Shown here one piece after another: positions 15,478-24,577 of a stretch of 64,000 nt of DNA. Below the pieces are notes generated by a model. That model had not been told where the DNA came from, searched no databases, and saw only the letters and a list, made by a program, of their open reading frames with translations. How positions within the stretch are numbered: position 1 is the stretch's first letter; the number at the start of each line of letters is the position of its first letter. The position numbers and the translations under genes were made by a program. This DNA is from Clostridiisalibacter paucivorans DSM 22131. Lineage in GTDB: Bacteria; Bacillota; Clostridia; Tissierellales; Clostridiisalibacteraceae. Location of the stretch: NCBI RefSeq assembly GCF_000620125.1, contig NZ_JHVL01000007.1:35486-99485 (forward strand). The letters are read 5' to 3'.

Positions 15478-15746
15478 TGTAGTCTATAGTTGTAGACTGA
15501 AGGGTTTAAAACCTATACGCGCGTATGTAGGCTATATTCCTACTATTACTAGTAAAAATAATTAATCAATTAAGTTATCTCCTACATAGACTACTAACGT
15601 ACTGAACCTCTTGATATGAGTGGAATCTGCCTTGTAGTCTAAGATGTAGACTAAGAATTTTTAGACTACATCAGACTACACATTTTCACCTCTTACCAGT
15701 CGACATATCATCAGTTAGACTACACATTTCTTGTTCTCAGACTACA
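15478..15746. repeat. AGACTACA repeat array, candidate replication origin
   Basis: Six exact copies of AGACTACA lie here: in plus orientation at 15663, 15673, 15717 and 15739, and inverted at 15478-15485 and 15633-15640. Near-copies lie at 15588 (AGACTACT) and, as TGTAGACT, at 15491 and 15645. An AT-rich stretch at about 15540-15575 lies within the array. It fills the 414-base gap between the VapE primase/helicase stop and the VRR-NUC start, with no coding frame. Iterons beside the replication initiator are typical of phage origins; autoregulation of vapE is an alternative. Confidence 0.65.
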
Positions 15747-15781
15747 TACTTTTATGAATCGATTTACTAACCAAATTCGTT

Positions 15782-18223
15782 TTAATCGCTATCATCGTCA
15801 GTATCCTCGTATCCCTCTCTAACAAAGGCTCTTTGAGCGTTGTATATCGGGAATCTCATATTCCCTCTCTTATTGCCTTCATATCGTTTCCAACCACCGA
15901 GCCGCATCAGAATTCCTTCAATCTCATAAGAGTCAGCTCGACGAATGGCATTTCTCTCCTTACCAAAGCACTCACACCAAATTTCCAGGCAGCATACTCG
16001 GGTTCTCAGATTGGCTCCTTCAGGTATGGTTTCACCAAACTCGCTCTCACCAGCCAAATAACTGCGTCTTTCATAGATGTCCATCTTAGGCCACTTATCA
16101 GGAAGCGGCTTTTCAAGATACTGCTCCACCAAACCCTCACGGTCATCTGCTTCCATGGCATCACGCTGTTCTTCGTAGGCCATCTTCTCTTCATCACCAA
16201 TAAGGATTAGCGGTTCACCATCTTTATACTTTTCAAGGGCTTCAGCCCAAATCTGATCAATATCCGTCATCTCCCAGACCTTTTTCTTTCCGTGATTGAC
16301 TCTTACCGGCCAGAATCTTCTGTTTCCGGTCACATCTCTTAAGAAGCCGCTGGTGCTGTTGGTGCTTCCGACGATAACACTTTGTCTTGGGTGACTTTCC
16401 ACATTGATCCCGTAGCTCTGTCTGAACTTATCATCTGTTCTGGTAATGAATGACTTCACCGTCTCAACATCAATCTTTCGAAGGCCTGCAAGCTCTCCTA
16501 GTTCTAGGATCCAATAGCCTTGAAGTTTTTCTGCACCAGCTTTATCGCGCATGTCAGATACGGTTAAACTATCTGAGAACCACTTACCACCAAGTTTTGC
16601 AAAGAAGGTGGATTTTCCGATACCCTGCGGTCCATTGAGAACCAGAATATAATCAAACTTGATACCTGGTTCATAGATACGAGCAACCGCTGCCACTAAG
16701 GTTTTTCTCATGATCGCCCTTGTGTATGGGTTATCCTCTGCACCAAGATAGTCGATAAGAAGGCTATCTACTCTCTCGGTTCCGTCCCAAACTGGCAGCC
16801 CTTCCAGATAATCTTTGATGGGGTGAAACACTCGCTCTGATGCGGCTGTTAATAGCGCATCCTTAATCTTTGCCGGTGACCATATGCCGTAATGCTTATC
16901 AAAGTACATCTTGAGATTGGCAAGGTCCGAGTCATTCCACCCTGGCTTGACCTGCTTCCAAGGAAGCTTCCCGTTGACATCTAGTAAATGTGTCATCTGG
17001 TTATAGGCCACACCTTTAAGTCTTGGATCGTTTCTAATGATTGTCAGGATGTTGGTTGGTGTATCTTTTACCGTTCCGTTTTTATTCAGTTCAAGTTGTA
17101 GCTGCCAGGTGAGATCCTCGTCTTCATCAATCTCTTCTGTTTCATCTTTCTCGGTATTAAAGTCTTCTTCTTCCCTTTCAAACTCCTCTTTCATTTCCTC
17201 TTCACGCTCTTTTGCCAGCTGCTTTCTTACCTTTTCATCTGTCGTGCAGAACTCAAGCATAGCCTTTACAGATGGCAGTTGCTTCTTTTCATCTGCCCCT
17301 TCATCCAGTTCACCGAAGCGGTGAATCCTTACAAGGTCAAAAGCATTACAGAGATGTCCACATGCTGGATCCGTAGCGTGATGGGAATATGCGTATTTGC
17401 CGCTATAGATCACAACACCCGCTGTGGAATCTGCCGGAATATAGTCGTAACGCTCAGGCATGACACTTGGCTGGTAGACGTCTGAAAGAAACGTTTCGAT
17501 AGCATCTTCAATGGTATAGCTCCTACAAAAGGCTCCGATCAGCCCTTCCTTTCTGATGGGATCCGCTTGCTTTTTCATCAGCCTGTCTAACAGCTTTGTT
17601 TGACTTGATGACACCGGCCAGGATGATGTGTCCTGCCAGTTGTCGTACAGCTTTAGAATACTGTCAGGGTTTAAGAAACTTCCTTTGATTTCCCTAAAGA
17701 AATATTCTCCATCACTGGATGTGCTTGGCCAGTACATGAGTCTGTTAGGTTCGTAGGTGGTATCATCGAAAAGCTCGATGCCGATTTCTTTGGCGATTCT
17801 TCTACTGACCGCTTGGTACTCATCGGCTGTCACTGTTCTTGATAGTGGGATGATCAGCCTGAGCCTGGGTTTTTCCGTTGTGTGTTTGTGGGTGGAGTAG
17901 ATCACTGATGCGTATCCATAGAGCATCTCCATATTCTCAGCTATGGCCACCGCATCATCTGCATGGTCCATATCAAGGCTTAACATGGAACGGTTTATGA
18001 CACTGGATTTCATTCTTCTTCCGTCTTTCAGCTGACCGGCTACAAAGCCGCCCACATCTTTCACATTGTCCTGCTGGTACTTCTTCATCTTGCGATACTC
18101 TTCTTGGGTTTCACTTGTGACGGTGGTTTGGGAGAGTCGTTTTGCAAACTCCTCCCAGGACACCGTCTGTTCTTTCCAAACTTTATCTTTACGGCTGTTG
18201 CCTGTTGAAATAATAAATTTCAT
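15782..18223 (-). CDS. VapE-family primase/helicase (virulence-associated E)
   Basis: The 813-residue protein has an N-terminal primase-like part (SSVINRSMLSLDMDHADDAV, YSTHKHTTEKPRLRLIIPLS). An acidic linker of mostly Glu and Asp lies near residues 340-380. The C-terminal VapE ATPase starts around residue 450, with Walker A NGPQGIGKSTFF near 530 and the segments LDSLLIDYLGAEDNPYTRAI-like and VSDMRDKAGAEKLQGYWILE. Such fusions start DNA synthesis and unwind the template in phages that carry a family A polymerase. GGAGG lies just ahead of the ATG. It lies immediately beside the AGACTACA array. Confidence 0.92.
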   Translation of the reverse strand: MKFIISTGNSRKDKVWKEQTVSWEEFAKRLSQTTVTSETQEEYRKMKKYQQDNVKDVGGFVAGQLKDGRRMKSSVINRSMLSLDMDHADDAVAIAENMEMLYGYASVIYSTHKHTTEKPRLRLIIPLSRTVTADEYQAVSRRIAKEIGIELFDDTTYEPNRLMYWPSTSSDGEYFFREIKGSFLNPDSILKLYDNWQDTSSWPVSSSQTKLLDRLMKKQADPIRKEGLIGAFCRSYTIEDAIETFLSDVYQPSVMPERYDYIPADSTAGVVIYSGKYAYSHHATDPACGHLCNAFDLVRIHRFGELDEGADEKKQLPSVKAMLEFCTTDEKVRKQLAKEREEEMKEEFEREEEDFNTEKDETEEIDEDEDLTWQLQLELNKNGTVKDTPTNILTIIRNDPRLKGVAYNQMTHLLDVNGKLPWKQVKPGWNDSDLANLKMYFDKHYGIWSPAKIKDALLTAASERVFHPIKDYLEGLPVWDGTERVDSLLIDYLGAEDNPYTRAIMRKTLVAAVARIYEPGIKFDYILVLNGPQGIGKSTFFAKLGGKWFSDSLTVSDMRDKAGAEKLQGYWILELGELAGLRKIDVETVKSFITRTDDKFRQSYGINVESHPRQSVIVGSTNSTSGFLRDVTGNRRFWPVRVNHGKKKVWEMTDIDQIWAEALEKYKDGEPLILIGDEEKMAYEEQRDAMEADDREGLVEQYLEKPLPDKWPKMDIYERRSYLAGESEFGETIPEGANLRTRVCCLEIWCECFGKERNAIRRADSYEIEGILMRLGGWKRYEGNKRGNMRFPIYNAQRAFVREGYEDTDDDSD

Positions 18224-18270
18224 GGCGTCCTCCTTCTTTCTTGATTGATGAGGTTTGTATGATCCGGACT

Positions 18271-18444
18271 TTACTCGATGCAGTCAGGGCAAATATCCAA
18301 CCATTCCCCTTCGACTCTCTTACTCTTCCATCCGATGTCTTCTCTGGCGTCTATTGCGTTTTGAAAACTCTCAAACTCCTCGTCCGTTCCCGCTCCGCAT
18401 ATATCACAAATTAAAGTGTATTTTCCGTACTCTTTTGAAATCAT
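18271..18444 (-). CDS. Small zinc-finger-like phage protein
   Basis: A 57-residue frame beginning MISKEYGKYTLICDICGAGT and ending LDICPDCIE, with two CxxC pairs spaced about 40 residues apart, as in a zinc ribbon. The ATG follows the TAG of the upstream gene without a gap, and GAGGAAAG provides a binding site. It fills the space between that gene and vapE. The function is unknown; the size suggests an accessory replication or DNA-binding factor. Confidence 0.75.
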   Translation of the reverse strand: MISKEYGKYTLICDICGAGTDEEFESFQNAIDAREDIGWKSKRVEGEWLDICPDCIE

Positions 18445-18798
18445 CTATCTTTCCTCGCTTTCACAATCATTAGTTTGACTTTTCTTGTAGTTCAGATAGG
18501 CTTCGGCAATCACTTCATAAACATCAGCCATTTTCTCAAAATCAACTTCTGTGGCTTTACTCATATAACTGACTCCCACATCCGCTTTGGCAATCTCCGT
18601 AATGGCTTTTAATATTTTGTGCTCGAAGAATCCTCCATCAAATTTGCCAAATCTAAGTTCATCTCTAAACTTCTTTCTGACTTCTCTATATCTGCCGGTA
18701 GTAAACTTGTTTCGATCCCCCATGTTGATTTGAACTTTCTCTATTTGCTTTTTTACTTCTGCTTGGATAAACTGTTCTAAATTATCTATTTCATACAT
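18445..18798 (-). CDS. Phage protein of unknown function
   Basis: The 117-residue product starts MYEIDNLEQFIQAEVKKQIE and is helical and charged throughout, with FGKFDGGFFEHKILKAITEI and VDFEKMADVYEVIAEAYLNY. GGAGG lies 7 bases before this ATG; the frame runs open to 18897 without another site. It stands between the polymerase and the small zinc protein in the replication operon. I recognise no motif. Confidence 0.65.
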   Translation of the reverse strand: MYEIDNLEQFIQAEVKKQIEKVQINMGDRNKFTTGRYREVRKKFRDELRFGKFDGGFFEHKILKAITEIAKADVGVSYMSKATEVDFEKMADVYEVIAEAYLNYKKSQTNDCESEER

Positions 18799-18853
18799 CT
18801 TGTTCTCCTCCGTTTCTTCAGTTTTTACTAGCTTTATCTCTTTGATATTTTCA

Positions 18854-20809
18854 TTAATCCTTCTGATAAAAGTCACACTCATAGCCGTCTGCATCAAGGG
18901 GTAACCCCTCCGACCATTTGGGACTTTCGCTCATGATGCTGCACACTTCTTCTACGCTGGACTCGCCCATAGGCACTTCACAGATCACCTCGTCATGCAC
19001 ATGAGCAACAATGGCAAATCCAGCTTTATCAAGTCTTAGCATGGCTTCAGCCAGAAGATCTCTGGATGCAGCTTGAACAATGTTCTCCACAATCTTTGGT
19101 CCGTAGGTTTCTATCCTCTCCCACTTTTTCGTGGTTCCGATACCTTCATAGGTCAGACCCTCTCGTCCAAATTTATTCAACATCAGCTTTGGCTTCACAT
19201 AGACCAGGTCACGACCTGACGGGAGAGTCACGAAAAGCATGCCGCTTTTATAAGTGAAGATAATCCCGTGAGTTCTTGCCCGGGTTCTTTCTTTCACTGC
19301 TTTGATGGCCATCTTGTCCACTTCCCACCAGAAATTCACGATGTGGGGGTTGGCTCTACGCCAGTTGTCAATAAGACCTTGTAGCTCGTTTTCTTTCACG
19401 CCCATTTCGAGTGCACCCATAGACTTAAGTGCTCCAACCCCACCGCCATATCCACAGGCAAGTTCAGAGATTTTTCCCTTTTGCCTCAGCGGGCTACCCT
19501 TTGTGATTTCATCAATAGGCACATGAAACATTTGTGAAGCAGAAGCTTCATAGATCTTTCCGTGAGACTGGAATACTTCAAGTCTCCACTTCTCGCCGGC
19601 GAGCCAGGATAGTACCCTCGCTTCTATGGCTGAAAAGTCAGCCACGATGAACCTGTGACCCTCTCTTGGAATGAATGCGGTTCTAATGAGTTCTGACAGT
19701 ACCCCCGGTGTATTCCCAAAGAGCATCTGCAGATCATCAAAACGTCCTTCTTTCACCAGATCTCTTGCAAGCTTTAGGTCTACAAGGTGGTTCTGTGGGA
19801 GATTTTGGACTTGTACCAGCCTTCCGGCAAACCGTCCTGTTCGATTGGCGCCATAGAACTGAAAGAGTCCATGGACTCTGCCATCTGAACAAACCGCCCT
19901 TTCAATGGCTTCATATTTTCTGACACTGGTCTTAGCCATGAGGAGCCTAAGCTTTAATGCTTCTTCCACCTCACCCTCAGTTTCACTGACCAGCTCTTTT
20001 ACGTTTTTCTTTGATAGGCTCTCGACTTCCACGCCACGCTCTGACAGCCAATCCTTGAGTTGCGATACGGAATTTGGGTTCTCAAGGCCAGTCAGTTTAT
20101 AGGCTCTTTCTGTTGCTGATACGGTAAACTGCTTATCACAGGAGATGGCTTGCATCACGAAATCCATATCCGCCCTAAAGCCTCGATCATTAATTCGTTG
20201 GTCCAGTTCATAGAGGGCTTGTTCTGATTCTGGTATTGGATAGTCTTTGATTTTCTTTCTAATCTCGAGTTCCACTTCTACGTCTCTGATGTTGTACTGC
20301 TTGAACAGCTCCCATTTGTCAGGTGCATCTGTTGGAAGGTTTCTAGTTCTGCCACCATTGGCTGCTGTTGGCTTACAGGGAATACAGAAATATCTAATCA
20401 GTGGTTTTCCCTCTGACATCTTTTGAACACCTAGCCTTAGCACTTTTGCTACTCCCTCAAGGTGGAGAGGAAGTCCAAGCATTGCTGCCTGAACCTCACT
20501 GCACCTCCATGAAGATGGATTAAGATACACTTCCTTATCAAGCTTTCGACTCAGATATCTCATAAGAGCCACTCGTTCGAAGTTGGCATTAAAGGCAGTC
20601 TTGATGATGTCTTCACTTAGAATGGCCTCAACGATTTCTTCAGGTATTTCCTCACCACTGGCCAGATCAATCAGCTGAACAGGACCTTCATCAATGCTGT
20701 AGGCAAAGAGCAAGATGTCGAAGTTTGGACTATCGGTGTAGCGGTAAACACCACACTTTCCAAGGTCAATATCTGAAAATGTCTCAATATCTATGGATAA
20801 AATCTTCAT
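18854..20809 (-). CDS. Phage family A DNA polymerase with DnaQ-type exonuclease
   Basis: A 651-residue replicative polymerase. The N-terminal 3'-5' exonuclease begins MKILSIDIETFSDIDLGKCG (Asp-x-Glu motif) and carries NANFERVALM and YNIRDVEVELEI with the further acidic residues. The polymerase half shows motif A VADFSAIEARVLSWLAGE near residue 390, motif B around RQKGKISELACGYGGG, and motif C VAHVHDEVICEVP near residue 600. It will copy the phage genome together with VapE. The gene is intact and starts with a good GGAGG site. Confidence 0.95.
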   Translation of the reverse strand: MKILSIDIETFSDIDLGKCGVYRYTDSPNFDILLFAYSIDEGPVQLIDLASGEEIPEEIVEAILSEDIIKTAFNANFERVALMRYLSRKLDKEVYLNPSSWRCSEVQAAMLGLPLHLEGVAKVLRLGVQKMSEGKPLIRYFCIPCKPTAANGGRTRNLPTDAPDKWELFKQYNIRDVEVELEIRKKIKDYPIPESEQALYELDQRINDRGFRADMDFVMQAISCDKQFTVSATERAYKLTGLENPNSVSQLKDWLSERGVEVESLSKKNVKELVSETEGEVEEALKLRLLMAKTSVRKYEAIERAVCSDGRVHGLFQFYGANRTGRFAGRLVQVQNLPQNHLVDLKLARDLVKEGRFDDLQMLFGNTPGVLSELIRTAFIPREGHRFIVADFSAIEARVLSWLAGEKWRLEVFQSHGKIYEASASQMFHVPIDEITKGSPLRQKGKISELACGYGGGVGALKSMGALEMGVKENELQGLIDNWRRANPHIVNFWWEVDKMAIKAVKERTRARTHGIIFTYKSGMLFVTLPSGRDLVYVKPKLMLNKFGREGLTYEGIGTTKKWERIETYGPKIVENIVQAASRDLLAEAMLRLDKAGFAIVAHVHDEVICEVPMGESSVEEVCSIMSESPKWSEGLPLDADGYECDFYQKD

Positions 20810-20842
20810 GGGTTTACCACCTCCTCTCCGTCTTCTTTACTG

Positions 20843-21376
20843 CTAAGCCAAGAAATCATCGTCAGCTTCAATCTCAAAGTCATCCTCAGCGCGACTCATA
20901 CCACCCAGTGGCTCTCCGTCTTTAAGCTTCTGCACGTTTCCAAGGCCCGCTGCAATTCCACGGTTCCCGTTCACATTGAAGGCATATAGGTTCAGGCTTA
21001 CTTTTCCATAACATCCAGAGTAGACTTCACTTCGATCGAGAATGGCTTGAATCTTTCCATCCACCACTTGAGGTGCGTTCTTTGAATTGGCGTTGATGAA
21101 ATAGCACCCTTCATATGCCGGATCATCCGGTCTATCAATGTCTCCATCTCGAAGAGGAGTCTTAAGATTAGTTGGAACCTTTCCTCCAAACTTTGGCGCA
21201 CCTTCTTGCTTAGCTGCCTCAATCGCCTTCAAAATTGCGTTTACTGTCTTCTTGTCTGACTTTGGAATGATGACCGAGACGCTGTACTTAGGGTCACTTC
21301 CATTGATACTTTTCGGTTCAAAAACATTCACATAGCTTAATCTTCCAGGTACGACTACTTTCGTTTCTTTACTCAT
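20843..21376 (-). CDS. Phage single-stranded DNA-binding-like protein (DUF2815)
   Basis: This 177-residue protein belongs to DUF2815, an OB-fold family related to T7 gp2.5-like ssDNA-binding proteins. It opens MSKETKVVVPGRLSYVNVFE, contains PKYSVSVIIPKSDKKT and GCYGKVSLNLYAFNVNGNRG, and ends in a very acidic tail, AEDDFEIEADDDFLA, of the kind SSB proteins use to bind partner enzymes. It lies just upstream of the polymerase gene. AGGAGG precedes the ATG. Confidence 0.9.
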   Translation of the reverse strand: MSKETKVVVPGRLSYVNVFEPKSINGSDPKYSVSVIIPKSDKKTVNAILKAIEAAKQEGAPKFGGKVPTNLKTPLRDGDIDRPDDPAYEGCYFINANSKNAPQVVDGKIQAILDRSEVYSGCYGKVSLNLYAFNVNGNRGIAAGLGNVQKLKDGEPLGGMSRAEDDFEIEADDDFLA

Positions 21377-21485
21377 GATAAAATCCTCCTAAAATTTGTA
21401 TTGGTTTGCTCTTCTGAGCTTGGTTATAATAATCGATTGGTACTTCATAACGCTCAAATGTTCATAAGCGTTCATAAATCTTGAT

Positions 21486-22622
21486 CTACTCTTCCACCTG
21501 AAACTCTGCATGGATAGGATCAACAGCTTGACGCTTGTCTGTTTCAGGTACCAAGGTGAGTTTCCCCTTTGGTTTTTCTACTAAGTTTCCAAGGATGTCA
21601 TTGAACTTCTTCTTGCCCATGAGCTTCTCCATCTCTGTGATGGTGATTAAGCTCTGTTTGAAGATGTCTGTATAACCTGCTTCCTTCGCAGTCTCAGCAA
21701 CTGCAGTTTCATCCGTGAACTTCCTTCTGGTTCTTCCTTCGACGAGCTTGAATCCATCCCACTCTCTACCTTCATTGATAGCCAGCGCTGTGGCGTAGGT
21801 GTAGATATCCCCCGCCCATTTAGCCAGTTCATCTGCAAGACCGATGATTTCAGCAATCTCCTCGTCTGTGAGAAGAGCAGGATCTTGAAATTCATACTTT
21901 AATAGTTCAAGATTTTTCACAGCCCTTGCCCTGCACTGGTTCTTTGCTCTACAGAATCTGCAATGATCTCCGGCACAGAACTCTCCACCACCGGTACTAG
22001 CCAGTAATGCTTTGGGTTTTAATTCTTCTTCAGCCCATTTCAGTAGTTCTTTCACTGTGATCTCCCAAGTAGAGAAGTTATCTACCCTTGGCTGGACGAT
22101 GGCCATGGACACTTTCTCGATGTCATAAAGCATGTCGAAAAGGGATAAGGCGCCAAGCGCATAGAGCATCATCTGTGGGTTCTTTTCTGCTGAAACGATG
22201 ACACCACGTCCGTATTTCAAATCCACCACATGAAGGGTTCCATTTCCAACGACAACCAGGTCACCGGTCCCGAAGCCTTCAGGTACATAATCAGAAAAGT
22301 CCAACTTCTGCTCTATTAAAATTTGAAGGTCAGAACAGTTCTCTTTTGATCTCTCAATCAGTTCTAGGCAGTATTCCACGTACAGATCTGTCATCTCGTC
22401 CATTTCGTCCGAGTGATATGGACTTGTCGGTTTTTTCGACCGCATCTTCAGCGCTTTCTTTAGCTTGTGTTCGGCCAGGTCATGGGCTGCTGTTCCCTCT
22501 TCAGCATAGGAGCTTGTTTCATTTGGGAACTGCTGCTCTAATTGAGCGGATGGTGGACAGTTCATCCACCGATGCGCCCCTGATGCCGAGTAGATGGAAT
22601 GTGTGTTATATGATCCACTCAC
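21486..22622 (-). CDS. DUF2800 phage nuclease, RecB/Cas4-like with iron-sulfur cysteines
   Basis: The 378-residue protein carries the PD-(D/E)XK exonuclease core: an early His-rich helix (YAEEGTAAHDLAEHKLKKAL), GTGDLVVVGNGTLHVVDLKY with the catalytic Asp and D-x-K, and a downstream Gln-containing segment. The cysteines of CAGDHCRFCRAKNQC match an iron-sulfur staple as in Cas4 and AddB. Family members are recombination or end-processing exonucleases of phage replication modules. It begins with GTG, overlapping the previous stop, as GTGA. Confidence 0.88.
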   Translation of the reverse strand: MSGSYNTHSIYSASGAHRWMNCPPSAQLEQQFPNETSSYAEEGTAAHDLAEHKLKKALKMRSKKPTSPYHSDEMDEMTDLYVEYCLELIERSKENCSDLQILIEQKLDFSDYVPEGFGTGDLVVVGNGTLHVVDLKYGRGVIVSAEKNPQMMLYALGALSLFDMLYDIEKVSMAIVQPRVDNFSTWEITVKELLKWAEEELKPKALLASTGGGEFCAGDHCRFCRAKNQCRARAVKNLELLKYEFQDPALLTDEEIAEIIGLADELAKWAGDIYTYATALAINEGREWDGFKLVEGRTRRKFTDETAVAETAKEAGYTDIFKQSLITITEMEKLMGKKKFNDILGNLVEKPKGKLTLVPETDKRQAVDPIHAEFQVEE

Positions 22623-23008
22623 TTCAGCTCACCCACTTCCTTCAGGGCGGCTGCATAATGCTTAGAATCTAGAGATGAGAGGTTATTGGCTCCATATTTG
22701 GTGATGATGGCTTTCACCGCCTCTCTATGACCGTCTCTGCTTTTATCAGCCATGGCTGCTCTCACTTCTTCAAGGGTTGGTTGTTTTTCTTCTGGTGCTT
22801 CTTCAACCGGTGTTTCAATAGTCGCTTCACCAACTTCAGGTTCTTTGTTCTCAGATTCCTCCACCTTTGCTTTGGTTTTTGATTTCTTTTTAGTTGGTTC
22901 TTCATTTGCTACTTCATTTGATTCCATAGCATGTACCAAAGTCTCTATACTTTCAGTCAGTGACTTAAGATCACTGACAACATCCAGTGCGAGTTTGATT
23001 TTACTCAT
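22619..23008 (-). CDS. Phage protein, linker plus helical C-terminal domain
   Basis: A 129-residue protein with three zones: a helix (LALDVVSDLKSLTESIETLV), a Glu/Lys/Pro-rich low-complexity linker with an SV40-like KKKSKTKAK patch, and a C-terminal helical domain (TLEEVRAAMADKSRDGHREA, KAIITKYGANNLSSLDSKHY) reminiscent of SAP-like folds. The family is common beside DUF2800 genes and has no experimental role that I know of. Its start lies inside the end of metK. Confidence 0.7.
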   Translation of the reverse strand: MSKIKLALDVVSDLKSLTESIETLVHAMESNEVANEEPTKKKSKTKAKVEESENKEPEVGEATIETPVEEAPEEKQPTLEEVRAAMADKSRDGHREAVKAIITKYGANNLSSLDSKHYAAALKEVGELK

Positions 23009-24221
23009 CCTTCGATTCTCCTTTCGTCTTGAAATAGTCTTTAGCCAGTTCTTTAAGAATTGGTACCAGGTCCTTCATCTCCCAGGGTGTGTTTCTTTCC
23101 TCACCGTTTAGCTTCATCTTCTCTCTGCCAAAGTGACCGTAGGCTGCAAACTGTCTGTAGATGGGCCGTCTCAATCCAAATGACTTGATGATGGTGCCTG
23201 GTCTCATATCAATCAAGGCTTTAATGATTTCCGTTAATACTTCATCCGACAGTTTTCCGCTACCAAAGGTGTCTACCTTGAAAGACACTGGCTTGGCCAC
23301 ACCAATGGCGTAAGAAACCTGCACCTCGCATTCCTTAGCGAGGCTTGCTGCGACAATGTTCTTTGCGATGTATCTGGCAAGATATGCTCCTGAGCGGTCT
23401 ACCTTCGTTGGATCCTTCCCAGAAAAAGCTCCACCACCATGTCGTCCCTTGCTTCCATAGGTATCAACTATGATCTTTCTGCCGGTCAATCCTGAGTCTG
23501 CAGCTGGACCGCCAAGGACAAATCGCCCGGTGGGATTGATCATCACTTTTGTGTTTACCGTCAATAGGTCATTAGGGATGACTTTGAGAATAATATGCTT
23601 CGTCACATCTTCTCTCAACTTCTTAATGTCCACACCTTCAGCATGTTGGGTGGATACTACAATCGCTTCAATGGATAAAGGTTTATGGTCCTTTCCATAT
23701 CCTAGCGATACTTGGGCTTTGCCATCTGGTTTAAGGTAAGGAAGTAGCCCTGACCTTCTTGTCTCTGCTAACCTCATGCAAAGCTTATGTGAGAGCACTA
23801 ATGCTAAAGGCATAAACTCAGGTGTTTCATCAGTGGCGTATCCATACATTAAGCCCTGGTCGCCAGCGCGGATCTCACTTTTAACTACTCCCATTGCGAT
23901 GTCAGGAGATTGTTTGTTGATTGCGATAAGCATTCTATAAAACTCACCATCCGTTGACAGTTCATCTGCTCGGTAGCCAATTTCGTAGATAATGTCTTTA
24001 ACGATTTTTTTGTAGTCGATTCTCTTTTCAGTGCTGGTTTCTCCAAACACATGGATGAGTCCATCTGCTGCAGTGACTTCAATTGCTGTTCTTGCTTCTG
24101 GATCCTCCAATATAATGGAATCCATAATCGCGTCAGCAATCTGATCACATAGTTTATCTGGATGCCCCTCCGTTACTGATTCAGATGTAAAAACATAAGC
24201 TGGTTTCTGATTATCTTTCAT
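23001..24221 (-). CDS. metK: S-adenosylmethionine synthetase (methionine adenosyltransferase)
   Basis: The full-length 406-residue enzyme makes SAM from ATP and methionine. Visible signatures include VTEGHPDKLCDQIADAIMDS near residue 15, the AGDQGLMYGYATDET motif near 117, and the glycine-rich GRHGGGAFSGKDPTKVDRSG near 260. All catalytic segments appear intact. It is embedded in the phage replication operon, not next to host methionine genes. Phage metK genes are known in clostridial prophages, and this phage also encodes a SAM-dependent DNA methylase, so cofactor supply is the likely role. Confidence 0.95.
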   Translation of the reverse strand: MKDNQKPAYVFTSESVTEGHPDKLCDQIADAIMDSIILEDPEARTAIEVTAADGLIHVFGETSTEKRIDYKKIVKDIIYEIGYRADELSTDGEFYRMLIAINKQSPDIAMGVVKSEIRAGDQGLMYGYATDETPEFMPLALVLSHKLCMRLAETRRSGLLPYLKPDGKAQVSLGYGKDHKPLSIEAIVVSTQHAEGVDIKKLREDVTKHIILKVIPNDLLTVNTKVMINPTGRFVLGGPAADSGLTGRKIIVDTYGSKGRHGGGAFSGKDPTKVDRSGAYLARYIAKNIVAASLAKECEVQVSYAIGVAKPVSFKVDTFGSGKLSDEVLTEIIKALIDMRPGTIIKSFGLRRPIYRQFAAYGHFGREKMKLNGEERNTPWEMKDLVPILKELAKDYFKTKGESKDE

Positions 24222-24244
24222 TTACTTGCTCCTCTCTATTTCGA

Positions 24245-24484
24245 TTATTCAGCTTCATCCGTTTCTTGCACTTCCATCTCCGTTATGGAAATGATTCCTA
24301 CACTGTCTCCAGGTACTAAAACGACCATCTTGTGTCCATCTCCGAAGATTGCATTTAGTAAGCGGTCCCGTAGTGTCACTTTTCTGGCGGCAAGCACCTG
24401 GTTAGGACTTGGTTTTTTGATTCCAATCTCCACATGATGCATTGTCTTTGCCTTTTGAAGATTTAAAACGCCTTGTTTACTCAT
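24245..24484 (-). CDS. Small conserved phage protein
   Basis: The 79-residue product MSKQGVLNLQKAKTMHHVEI continues GIKKPSPNQVLAARKVTLRD, then a basic/hydrophobic helix with FGDGHKMVVLVPGDSVGIIS and an acidic end. The layout recurs upstream of metK or DUF2800 genes in clostridial phages. I can assign no function. AGGTGA precedes the start. Confidence 0.65.
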   Translation of the reverse strand: MSKQGVLNLQKAKTMHHVEIGIKKPSPNQVLAARKVTLRDRLLNAIFGDGHKMVVLVPGDSVGIISITEMEVQETDEAE

Positions 24485-24577
24485 CTCATATCACCTGCCT
24501 TTCATATTGAGATTTGAGTTCCATATCAGCGGCCTCTATATATAGGTCATGGGAGAAACAATAGTTGCCCCCCTAAA

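Noticed and set aside
15478..15746. CRISPR or tRNA cluster
   Set aside because: The repeated octamer is too short and irregularly spaced for CRISPR, and no cloverleaf is visible.
17037..17324. Serine-rich plus-strand frame opposite vapE
   Set aside because: It is the antisense of the Glu/Asp-rich linker of VapE; Glu codons read as Ser/Phe on the other strand.
23001..24484. SAM riboswitch ahead of metK
   Set aside because: Only 23 bases separate metK from the preceding gene, leaving no room for an aptamer.
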